Shown here piece by piece: positions 43,104 to 50,233 of a DNA stretch of 64,000 bases. The notes below the pieces were generated by a model, which searched no databases, was not told the DNA's origin, and saw only the letters and a list, made by a program, of their open reading frames with translations. Where the stretch lies: assembly GCF_011065935.2 (NCBI RefSeq), contig NZ_JAAMNH020000001.1:2625001-2689000 (forward strand). Reading direction: 5' to 3'. The position numbers and the translations under genes were made by a program. This DNA comes from Clostridium estertheticum. GTDB lineage: Bacteria > Bacillota > Clostridia > Clostridiales > Clostridiaceae. Within the stretch, counting starts at the first letter, position 1, and every line of letters begins with the position of its first letter.

Positions 43104-43104
43104 C
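43091..43104. promoter_or_regulatory. MarR operator 2, over the -35 box
   Basis: GTTGAT-AT-GTCAAC shares the GTTGAT core of operator 1 and covers the -35 hexamer. A third half-site, AGTTGATTCAT, lies near 43137. Together they explain repression by occlusion. Confidence 0.7.
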
Positions 43105-43191
43105 TGAAATCATTTGATAAATTTCAGCATAAACCCAGTTGATTCATGTTTTTATTTCAATTTAGACTTTTTTGAAATTGTTTTATAAAGG

Positions 43192-43220
43192 GGACATATT
43201 TTAATGGAATATGCTATACT
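43192..43220 (+). promoter_or_regulatory. Candidate promoter for the GGDEF gene
   Basis: Extended -10 TGCTATACT (43212-43220) with a weak -35 (GGACAT) 17 bp upstream. The 135-base leader that follows shows no c-di-GMP riboswitch consensus. Confidence 0.4.
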
Positions 43221-43354
43221 AATTGGAGATATATGATGATATATGAGATAAATTGTGAGATTAATGTGAAAAGTTTATTTTATATTGTTGTATATGAATC
43301 TATAAGTAAAGATCAAATAAAATATATAATGACTTGCTTAGGAGGCAAATAAAT

Positions 43355-44764
43355 ATGCTGAAAGAAGATTTGATTGAACTTCAACGAAAAATTTCTATAT
43401 TAAGGGTTGAAGGAAAATACAAAGAAACAATTGAAAATTGCTATGAGCTTATTGAAAGTGGAGAGCAAGTAAAAGATTACAAATCTATCTTAGTTGGCTA
43501 TATGAATTTGGTGGCTTCATACTATTCTATTGGGGACATTGAAGCAGCATTTAGCAGTCTTGAGATTTACAAAGAAATTTGTGATAAACATGGCGATGGA
43601 CAAGACATATTATTCTCATACAATTCACTATTTTTACTATATGAATATAATAAGGATTTAGACAAAGCAAAGAATACCCTAGAAAAAAGTATCGCTTTAG
43701 GTAAAGAATTAAAGAAATACAATATTGTGAGCAATGGATATAGTAATTATAGTCATATATGTATGATGGAGGAAGACTATACTAAAGCATTAGAAATGGC
43801 GAATATAGGTCTTGAAATGGCAAAACTACATAGGCCATCTACTCCTATTTTAGAACTTAGAGTTAAATTAAACATTGCTAAAGCATTAATAGAATTAAAG
43901 GACTTCGAATCTTCAAAATCACTAATTGTGGAAATGATAAATGATTCCATTTTAGATTTATTTATAAGAGAAAAAGCAAATTGTTATGAGTTACAAGGAT
44001 ATTGGTACAGTAAGCAACAATTATATAGCCAAGCTTTCCAATCTTTTTCTCAGGCAAAAGAATTTGTTGAAATATCCAATGATATTTATTTATTAAAATC
44101 TATTCAAGAAGAAAGATGCAAATTATGCGAACTGTTGGGTGATATAAATTCAGCATATAAAATTCAAAAGGAATACATATCTCTTCTCAATGACATTAGC
44201 AAAACAGAACTTGCACAAGCGGCTCTAAAACTTGAAATTAAATATAGAATAGATTCCATGAAAAAGAGAGCCAATACTGATTATTTAACGGGTATATATA
44301 ATCGTGATTATATGGAAACTACTGCAAATAAATTTTTAAAGTGTGCATATAAAAATAATGAAAGTATAATATGTATAGTCTTTGACATAGATAATTTTAA
44401 AGCTATTAATGATCATTATGGCCATCTTTTTGGAGATGAAGTTATAAAAAAGGTAAGTGTGGCTTGTTCTAGTATTCTTCGGGAAATTGATTTATTTGCT
44501 CGTTTTGGTGGAGATGAATTTGTTATTATTCTAAAGGGAATAGCTCTAGAAAATGGAGAAAAGAAGGCAGAACAAATTTTAAAAACAGTAAGAAATTTGA
44601 ATATAAATAAGGAAGGCAAGAAAATTCCCATAACGATTAGTATTGGAGTCACAGATAATTTAACTTGCGCTGCGCTATATTTTAATGAATTATTTAATGT
44701 TGCAGATTTAAGACTTTATAGGGCAAAAAACAGTGGTAGAAATAGAGTTTGTGCAGTTAATTAA
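43355..44764 (+). CDS. TPR-GGDEF diguanylate cyclase
   Basis: 469-residue cytosolic signalling protein. Residues ~1-300 are tetratricopeptide-like helical repeats (YMNLVASYYSIGDIEAAF, YNSLFLLYEYNKDLDKA, YSNYSHICMMEEDYTKA), followed by a GGDEF domain (~305-465) beginning RANTDYLTGIYNRDYM. The active-site GGDEF is intact (~385) and an RxxD inhibitory site (REID) lies five residues before it, so an active, feedback-inhibited c-di-GMP synthase is expected. The TPR part probably senses a partner protein or peptide. ATG 43355 follows TAGGAGG; an upstream in-frame TTG is less likely. Confidence 0.92.
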   Translation: MLKEDLIELQRKISILRVEGKYKETIENCYELIESGEQVKDYKSILVGYMNLVASYYSIGDIEAAFSSLEIYKEICDKHGDGQDILFSYNSLFLLYEYNKDLDKAKNTLEKSIALGKELKKYNIVSNGYSNYSHICMMEEDYTKALEMANIGLEMAKLHRPSTPILELRVKLNIAKALIELKDFESSKSLIVEMINDSILDLFIREKANCYELQGYWYSKQQLYSQAFQSFSQAKEFVEISNDIYLLKSIQEERCKLCELLGDINSAYKIQKEYISLLNDISKTELAQAALKLEIKYRIDSMKKRANTDYLTGIYNRDYMETTANKFLKCAYKNNESIICIVFDIDNFKAINDHYGHLFGDEVIKKVSVACSSILREIDLFARFGGDEFVIILKGIALENGEKKAEQILKTVRNLNINKEGKKIPITISIGVTDNLTCAALYFNELFNVADLRLYRAKNSGRNRVCAVN

Positions 44765-44773
44765 GGAAATATC

Positions 44774-44847
44774 ATAAAGTCACTAAAATCATAAAAAAAC
44801 AAAATATAGTTAGATATTAAGGAAAAACTTAGTTATAGTGACTTTAT
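44774..44847. repeat. 12-bp inverted repeat with long loop after the GGDEF gene
   Basis: ATAAAGTCACTA (44774-44785) and TAGTGACTTTAT (44836-44847) are perfect complements separated by 50 bases; TTTTAATA follows. It may act as a long-loop terminator. The following 44850-44975 contains nothing I can assign. Confidence 0.5.
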
Positions 44848-44980
44848 TTTTAATATTGGTAAGAAATAGTATTAAATATTACCTGATGGATTTATAGTGA
44901 AATGTTTTGTATGGAAAAGCTTTGGAGTGGGTAATCCTTTTGAGGGAGCTCTTGAAGTACCTGTAGTAAAATAGTAATAA

Positions 44981-45027
44981 AAATAAGGAGTACATAGTTT
45001 ATATAGCTATGTACTCCTTATTTTTTT
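44981..45027. terminator. Bidirectional terminator before the PHP gene end
   Basis: 17-bp perfect stem AAATAAGGAGTACATAG/CTATGTACTCCTTATTT with a 9-base loop and T-run on the plus strand; on the minus strand it lies 24 bases past the PHP gene stop. Confidence 0.8.
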
Positions 45028-45046
45028 AAGATAAAGTGAATTCGAC

Positions 45047-45769
45047 TTATATATTTTTACCTTTTTCGCGAAGAAATTCTATTAACATTTTTTTATTTGT
45101 ATTAATAATAAGTTCTTCAGGCATATCTATACCTTTAAGTGTTTTTTCAGCAACTGTAAAATTTCCTATAGAAAAACAGAAATGAGCATCACTATTTACA
45201 ATAATTCTTTGTCCGAATTCTTTACAAAGTCTTACTATTTTAATGCAATTCACGTCACTGCCTAATCTTGAAGTTATAAAAGAACTATTATTTAATTCTA
45301 TCAGTATATTTTTTTCTTTTGCTTTTTTTACTATTTCTTCCTCGTGTATAGGGAATTTTGGATTTCCCAAATGTCCTAAGATATTTACATTTGGATTATC
45401 CATAGCTTTTAAAATAGTGGCTGTATTTAAATCCGCGCTCTTTCCACCTTCCATAAGTGGTTCATGCATGCTTACTATCATTATGTCAAGATTCTTTTGC
45501 ATATCTACTGGTAGATCAAGATTACCTTCATAATCAATTATATTAGCTTCACATCCGTAAAGCATTTTAACACCGTATAATTCTTTTGGTAGCACTTTAA
45601 AGTTTCCAAAATACCAAAGATCAGGAGAACCAGGCATATTAGGACCATGATCTGTAACTCCTAATATCTCGAGACCTATCTCACTGGCATATTTTGCATT
45701 TTCCATTAGTGTACTGTATGCATGGCCACTAACTATAGTATGGGTATGTAAATCCGCAACAAACTTCAT
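45047..45769 (-). CDS. PHP-domain phosphatase (YcdX-like)
   Basis: 240-residue metal-dependent phosphoesterase. PHP motifs: ADLHTHTIVSGHAYS, GVTDHGPNMPG, GCEANIID, IVSMHEP, ILGHLGNP and VNSDAHF, giving the full set of His/Asp/Glu ligands of the YcdX trinuclear-metal type. In relatives the enzyme acts on small phosphorylated substrates; here the substrate is unknown. Single gene on the minus strand with a ribosome binding site AGGAGAG before ATG. Confidence 0.9.
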   Translation of the reverse strand: MKFVADLHTHTIVSGHAYSTLMENAKYASEIGLEILGVTDHGPNMPGSPDLWYFGNFKVLPKELYGVKMLYGCEANIIDYEGNLDLPVDMQKNLDIMIVSMHEPLMEGGKSADLNTATILKAMDNPNVNILGHLGNPKFPIHEEEIVKKAKEKNILIELNNSSFITSRLGSDVNCIKIVRLCKEFGQRIIVNSDAHFCFSIGNFTVAEKTLKGIDMPEELIINTNKKMLIEFLREKGKNI

Positions 45770-45845
45770 AAAATCTCTCCTTTACATTTCCTTTATTTAT
45801 CTTCATTATAAACCAAAATCCAAGTTTATTGTTAAAAGACTAAAT

Positions 45846-46868
45846 TTAAATTACTGTGAATTTTCCACCATAAACAGTGAAACCTATTACAACTACAACA
45901 AATAACAGTAAAATATATATTATTTCAAATAGATTCCCCGTATCAGAGCCTGTGGTAATATGAGGTGGTAATTTAAGCTTAACCTTACCTATTTTTTCTA
46001 AAGCATGAACAAGTTTATTATGAAAGCCTAATTTTTTCAATAATTCTGCAATAAATCTTGGCATTGAAAGTACTGGTACCCCTTCCTTTGTAAATATATC
46101 AGCCCAATAAATATGACTTATATAACCAACAAAAAAACATCCAGTTAAATATTCGTAGCCTAGTTTATTAAATACATAGGAAGCTGATATGGTAAAAATA
46201 GTAACGCCTTCTATTGAGTGCAAAAATGTTCTATGTGGGAAGGTTGCTATACCAATTAACAAAATACAAATAAGATAAATATTTGCGTCCTTTAAATTAG
46301 TGAAGTTATAAACTGCTAAAATTGTGCTTGAGCCAGCATAAGTTAAAAACATGGCTATTCTTATAAAATCATGGGATCCCACATTTATTATAGATGATAA
46401 CTTCTTATAAACTAGCCCAATTATAGGAATCCTTTTAAAATTTCTTTCACTGGTTACTCCTAAAACTATAAAGATGAAAGAAATAGCATATGTAATTATT
46501 TGAGCATATTTGCTTATGTATTTTATTCCTGCGAGTTCCCCTATAATAGTCTTTGAATACCATAAAATTAGTGCGCCAAGTCCAATCCCTAAGAATAATC
46601 TAAGCAGGAACTTTAATATTTTTTCTATGTCACTTATCACTTTATTACTTGTACCTGTAAGTGGGTTCATGTGATTTATCTTACTATGTTGACTATCCGC
46701 ATCAACAAGTAATCCTGAAAGCCCTGCAGTCGCAAGGCCTATAAGGCTTATTCCCATGGGTACATGTATATATTTATTGTTGAATAATATCATTGAATTA
46801 ACTGTAGGTATTGTTGCTACTATTGCATAGGATAGCATTGCTATTTTTTGATGGGATCTACCATTCAT
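45846..46868 (-). CDS. YdjM-family membrane metal-dependent hydrolase-like protein
   Basis: 340 residues with about eight hydrophobic segments. The N-terminus MNGRSHQKIAMLSYA and GLLVDADSQHSKINH correspond to the conserved His and Asp/His motifs of YdjM (DUF457), with a further HRTFLHSIEG and GYISHIYWADIFTKEG. The family is predicted to be a membrane-bound hydrolase; E. coli ydjM is LexA-regulated, but no evident SOS box is seen here. Substrate unknown. Confidence 0.8.
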   Translation of the reverse strand: MNGRSHQKIAMLSYAIVATIPTVNSMILFNNKYIHVPMGISLIGLATAGLSGLLVDADSQHSKINHMNPLTGTSNKVISDIEKILKFLLRLFLGIGLGALILWYSKTIIGELAGIKYISKYAQIITYAISFIFIVLGVTSERNFKRIPIIGLVYKKLSSIINVGSHDFIRIAMFLTYAGSSTILAVYNFTNLKDANIYLICILLIGIATFPHRTFLHSIEGVTIFTISASYVFNKLGYEYLTGCFFVGYISHIYWADIFTKEGVPVLSMPRFIAELLKKLGFHNKLVHALEKIGKVKLKLPPHITTGSDTGNLFEIIYILLLFVVVVIGFTVYGGKFTVI

Positions 46869-46920
46869 ATTATGTCACCTTACCTTTTTAATGTCATTGA
46901 AAAGTCACTAGGGTCATTAA

Positions 46921-47562
46921 CTACATATTATTTTTCAAAAACTTAACTAAATAACTTAATGTGTAAAAATCACAATCTAATTCAGTTTGAATGATATTTA
47001 ACCCTTTAATTAAAGTTTCTTCATCAAAATTTTCTAGTAATATCATTAAACTTATTATGTTAATGCCGCCATCTTTTGTATCAAGAACTCTAGCAGCTTT
47101 AACATACTTATTTTTCATTGCATTTATAACAGCTATTCGAATATCTTCATTAATTTCATTTTGAGGCATTTCACTGAATACTCTAGTATCTGAATTCTTA
47201 ATGCTAAGATTCTTAGCTTTGGTAAGGTCAGTTGATAAAAATATGGTATTTTTAAATTCAGCATCTTTGAAATCAGCCCCATCTAAATTCACAGAGTCAA
47301 ATATAGCATTTTCAAATATTGTGTTTTTAAAATCACTGCCCTTAAGATTTGTTCCAATGAATTCAGCCCATTTAAAGGTACATTCAGAAAAAACACAGGA
47401 TTTAAAATGTGCACCTCTAAAAGTTACAAAATCAAAATTTGACCTTGAAAAATCACAATTATAGCAATTGCTTCTCTCAAGGTTTTTATACATAAAATTC
47501 TTACCCTTTTTCTCTATATTGTTGTATACAAAATTATTTCTAACACTATGATTCTTACCCAT
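46921..47562 (-). CDS. Pentapeptide-repeat protein
   Basis: 213 residues. Residues ~28-120 contain consecutive pentapeptide repeats of A(D/N)LxX type: SNCYNCDFSRSNFDFVTFRG, AHFKSCVFSECTFKWAEFIG, TNLKGSDFKNTIFENAIFDS, VNLDGADFKDAEFKNTIF. They would fold as a right-handed quadrilateral beta-helix. The C-terminal ~90 residues are an unassigned helical domain. Function unknown; some family members mimic DNA and bind gyrase, which is not implied here. ATG 47562 uses GGAGG five bases upstream; the earlier ATG lies before that site. Confidence 0.82.
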   Translation of the reverse strand: MGKNHSVRNNFVYNNIEKKGKNFMYKNLERSNCYNCDFSRSNFDFVTFRGAHFKSCVFSECTFKWAEFIGTNLKGSDFKNTIFENAIFDSVNLDGADFKDAEFKNTIFLSTDLTKAKNLSIKNSDTRVFSEMPQNEINEDIRIAVINAMKNKYVKAARVLDTKDGGINIISLMILLENFDEETLIKGLNIIQTELDCDFYTLSYLVKFLKNNM

Positions 47563-47613
47563 TTTTACCTCCATGGCAAATACTTTTATTTGCCTTCCTT
47601 CTATATAGTATGG

Positions 47614-47661
47614 TTAAATAAAAAGACTCCTAACCAATTTTGAGAAGTGGCTAGAAGTCTT
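47614..47661 (-). terminator. Terminator of the lactate dehydrogenase gene
   Basis: 14-bp stem with two G-T pairs (47623-47636 with 47648-47661); on the minus strand TTTTTATTT follows, about 60 bases past the stop codon. Confidence 0.85.
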
Positions 47662-47720
47662 CATATTTCATTATAAATACTATACACAAAGTTAGTAAAA
47701 GTCAATGTTTTATTAAAATT

Positions 47721-48668
47721 TTATATTTTTGAATCACTTATAACTGACTTAAGTACCTTTGAGGATTCAATAAGTTGAGCGCTTTCGTCCTCACTTAGTT
47801 TAACTTGTAATGTTTTCTTTACTCCTTGTCTACCTATAATTGTTGGAACTCCCATATAAACGTCTTGAATTCCATATTCACCTTTTAGCATAGAGGACAC
47901 TGTAAGAATGGAGTTCTCATTACTTAATATTGCTTCAACTATCCTTTTAATAGCTAGAGCAACAGCATAATAGGTTGCACCCTTTTTTTCTATGACATTA
48001 TAGGCTGCTTGTTTTACGTCATTATATATATTTAATTTTAGTTCTCCGCCACATTTTTTTGCACAAGTATCGCAGTACTCATCAACATTCATACCTGCAA
48101 TACTGGTTAAACTCCAAGTGGCAATTTCAGAGTCCCCATGCTCACCCATTATGTAGGTATGTATATTTCGGGGGTCAACTTCAAAATGCTGACCAAGCAT
48201 GTATTTAAATCTTGAAGTATCAAGAACTGTACCTGATCCAATTACCCTATCACTTGGGAAGCCTGAAAGCTTATATGTCATATAAGACAATATATCCACA
48301 GGGTTTGAAACTACTACTAATATAGAATCAGGGCTGAATTTTACAACCTCAGGAACTATGCTTTGAAATATTTTTAGATTTTTTGAAATACAAGTAAGTC
48401 TGGAATCTCCTGGTTTTGGTCCGATTCCTGCTGTGATAATTACTATATCTGAATCTTTTGTATCTGAATACTCCCCGGAAGTTATATCTATAGGCCTTAC
48501 GAAGGGTGCACCATGTGATAAATCCATTGCCTCGCCTTCAGCTTTTTCTTTATTTATATCTACAATTACAATTTCAGATGCAAGTCCACTAGTCATTAGT
48601 GCAAAGGCAGTAGTAGAACCTACAAAGCCTGCTCCAATTATGGATATTTTATTTCCTCTTGTTTTCAT
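47721..48668 (-). CDS. ldh: L-lactate dehydrogenase-like enzyme
   Basis: 315-residue NAD-dependent 2-hydroxyacid dehydrogenase of the LDH/MDH family. NAD loop ISIIGAGFVGSTTAFALM, substrate Arg in LDTSRFKYM, catalytic His in IMGEHGDSE and GATYYAVALA are intact. The specificity loop reads AGIGPKPGDSRL where LDH has A..QKPGETRL, so the residue that is Gln in LDH and Arg in MDH is Pro (~82). It may still reduce pyruvate or prefer another 2-oxoacid. ATG 48668 has AAAGGAAG upstream and fits the promoter; an earlier ATG (48698) coincides with the predicted transcription start. Confidence 0.85.
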   Translation of the reverse strand: MKTRGNKISIIGAGFVGSTTAFALMTSGLASEIVIVDINKEKAEGEAMDLSHGAPFVRPIDITSGEYSDTKDSDIVIITAGIGPKPGDSRLTCISKNLKIFQSIVPEVVKFSPDSILVVVSNPVDILSYMTYKLSGFPSDRVIGSGTVLDTSRFKYMLGQHFEVDPRNIHTYIMGEHGDSEIATWSLTSIAGMNVDEYCDTCAKKCGGELKLNIYNDVKQAAYNVIEKKGATYYAVALAIKRIVEAILSNENSILTVSSMLKGEYGIQDVYMGVPTIIGRQGVKKTLQVKLSEDESAQLIESSKVLKSVISDSKI

Positions 48669-48704
48669 ACAAAAACTTCCTTTCATTTTCAACTTCATAA
48701 TAGT

Positions 48705-48733
48705 ATTATATACTAATTAATAATCATTATCAA
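48705..48733 (-). promoter_or_regulatory. Promoter of the lactate dehydrogenase gene
   Basis: Minus strand TTGATA (48728-48733) and TATAAT (48705-48710), 17-bp spacing; transcription start expected near 48698, 30 bases before ATG. Confidence 0.75.
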
Positions 48734-48784
48734 CTCAGTGTTCTAATAATTTTCTAAATCTTCCTATTTATGAAAAGTGATTCC

Positions 48785-48812
48785 TTGACAAATATACCTA
48801 ACATGTTATACT
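48785..48812 (+). promoter_or_regulatory. Promoter of the aromatic amino acid operon
   Basis: TTGACA (48785-48790) and TATACT (48807-48812), 16-bp spacing, divergent from the ldh promoter 52 bases away. Predicted start near 48819 gives a leader of about 385 bases before aroF. Confidence 0.7.
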
Positions 48813-48866
48813 GTTTTAATATTAAAGAATTTACAGATACTAATTCAAACTTTGTGAGGCGTAATT

Positions 48867-49034
48867 ATGAAAAATATCATTGTTAAAGGAATCAGTCAAA
48901 AAGTATATTTTTATTTTAGCTTTAGCTATCGTTATTTTAGCTTTAGCTACTTTTTGTGCAAAAAAATATATATGATTCTTTTAAATAATGAGTTTAATAA
49001 TAAAACTATAATACCAGTATATGCTGATTTATAG
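48867..49034 (+). CDS. Putative Phe/Tyr-rich leader peptide of the aro operon
   Basis: A 55-codon frame with GTGAGG seven bases before ATG, 48 bases after the predicted transcription start. Residues 14-29 read YFYFSFSYRYFSFSYF: six Phe and five Tyr in sixteen codons. It ends 22 bases before the first of two terminators, and the operon beyond makes Phe and Tyr. This is the arrangement of ribosome-mediated attenuation: scarcity of charged tRNA-Phe or tRNA-Tyr would stall the ribosome in the aromatic run. The run comes from a 17-bp direct repeat (TATTTTAGCTTTAGCTA, twice). In the +1 frame the same DNA encodes a membrane-like peptide, the main alternative explanation. Confidence 0.6.
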   Translation: MKNIIVKGISQKVYFYFSFSYRYFSFSYFLCKKIYMILLNNEFNNKTIIPVYADL

Positions 49035-49072
49035 AAAGTAAACTTTGTCTGTTCGCAAGGAAGACTCATTAT
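48985..49072 (+). promoter_or_regulatory. Candidate antiterminator helix in the aro leader
   Basis: ATAATGAGTTT (48985-48995) can pair with AGACTCATTAT (49062-49072), 11 bp with one G-T pair. The second arm overlaps the left arm of terminator 1, so the two structures exclude each other. A weaker helix GTTATTT (48931-48937, inside the aromatic codon run) with AAATAAT (48983-48989) would compete with the antiterminator, giving the usual 1-2, 2-3, 3-4 logic. Confidence 0.5.
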
Positions 49073-49092
49073 AAGAGGTCTTCCTTTTTTTT
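49057..49092 (+). terminator. Aro leader terminator 1
   Basis: 9-bp perfect stem AAGGAAGAC/GTCTTCCTT with loop TCATTATAAGAG, then eight T. Confidence 0.88.
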
Positions 49093-49095
49093 AGA

Positions 49096-49128
49096 GGAAG
49101 GCTCATTATAAGGGGTCTTCCTTTTTTT
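49096..49128 (+). terminator. Aro leader terminator 2 (tandem copy)
   Basis: Stem GGAAGGC/GTCTTCC with loop TCATTATAAGGG, then seven T. It is a near-identical duplicate of terminator 1 placed directly behind it, 76 bases before aroF. Confidence 0.85.
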
Positions 49129-49204
49129 ATAAATTTTTATAGCAGATTATAAACTAAACGTTTTTTAAAATGAGGCAAAAATAATATTTTAGGAGGAATT
49201 TTAA

Positions 49205-50218
49205 ATGGTAATTGTAATGAATCCAAATGCAAAACAAGATGAAGTTAGAGGTATTGTGATAAAACTAGAGGGGCTAGGTTGCATCGTTCATGTTTCCCAG
49301 GGAGAAAACCATTGTGTTTTAGGACTTGTTGGAGACACAAGTAGAATAAATATAAGCCAGATTGAAGCAGAGGAATTTGTTGATAAGGTTATGAACGTTC
49401 AAGCTCCGTACAAAAGAGCTAATAGACTTTTTCATCCCGAAGATACTATAATAAAAGTAGATGACAGAACAATCGGAGGAAAAGAACTAGCAATAATAGC
49501 TGGACCTTGCGCTGTGGAAAGTGAATCACAGCTAATAACAATTGCTAAAGATGTAAAGCTAGCAGGAGCTAATTTTCTAAGAGGAGGGGCATACAAACCA
49601 AGAACGTCTCCATACAGCTTCCAAGGAATGGAGGAAGAAGGACTAAGAATATTATTACAAGCTAAAAAAATTACGGGACTTCCAATAGTTACTGAAGTTA
49701 TGAGTGTAGAGCTTGTTGAGAAAATATCACAGTATGCTGATGTATTGCAAATTGGAGCTAGAAATATGCAAAACTTCGATCTTTTAAAGGAAGTAGGTAG
49801 ATGTAATAAGACAATACTTTTAAAAAGAGGTATGAGTGCAACCATTGAAGAGCTTCTTATGTCTGCTGAATATATTATGTCAGAGGGCAATGAAAATGTA
49901 GTTTTATGCGAAAGAGGGATTAGAACCTTTGAAACTTTTACAAGAAATACACTAGATTTAAGTGCGATTCCAGTGCTTAAGAAGCTCACTCATTTACCGG
50001 TTATAGTAGATCCAAGTCATGCTACTGGTAAATGGTGGTTAGTAGAACCCTTGGCAAAGGCTGCTATAGCAGTTGGTGCAGATGGGCTGGAAATTGAGGT
50101 GCATTACGATCCTGCGAATGCATTGTGTGATGGAGCACAATCCTTAAAACCAGAGAAATTCAAGACTTTTATAGATTCAGTAAGAACAATTGCAATATCG
50201 CAAGATAGAATAATTTAA
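49205..50218 (+). CDS. aroF: 3-deoxy-7-phosphoheptulonate synthase
   Basis: First step of the shikimate pathway (PEP + erythrose 4-phosphate). 337 residues: an N-terminal ferredoxin-like regulatory domain (~1-70, MVIVMNPNAKQDEVRGIV) and a class I-beta aldolase barrel with AIIAGPCAVESE, LRGGAYKPRTSPYSFQG, QIGARNMQNF, LLKRGMSATIEE and VDPSHATGKWWLV. In Thermotoga-type enzymes the N-terminal domain gives Phe/Tyr feedback inhibition. AGGAGGAA precedes ATG. It is the first structural gene after the leader with tandem terminators. Confidence 0.95.
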   Translation: MVIVMNPNAKQDEVRGIVIKLEGLGCIVHVSQGENHCVLGLVGDTSRINISQIEAEEFVDKVMNVQAPYKRANRLFHPEDTIIKVDDRTIGGKELAIIAGPCAVESESQLITIAKDVKLAGANFLRGGAYKPRTSPYSFQGMEEEGLRILLQAKKITGLPIVTEVMSVELVEKISQYADVLQIGARNMQNFDLLKEVGRCNKTILLKRGMSATIEELLMSAEYIMSEGNENVVLCERGIRTFETFTRNTLDLSAIPVLKKLTHLPVIVDPSHATGKWWLVEPLAKAAIAVGADGLEIEVHYDPANALCDGAQSLKPEKFKTFIDSVRTIAISQDRII

Positions 50219-50233
50219 GAGGTGGTGGTAGAA

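Noticed and set aside
43220..43354. c-di-GMP riboswitch in the leader of the GGDEF gene
   Set aside because: The GEMM core sequences are absent.
44903..44980. 25-codon GTG frame (KCFVWKSFGVGNPFEG) after the cyclase gene
   Set aside because: No ribosome binding site or family match; could be a gene scrap but cannot be supported.
48840..49204. T-box riboswitch upstream of aroF
   Set aside because: Neither the T-box AGGGTGGNACCGCG core nor a specifier-loop layout is present; terminators are of another type.
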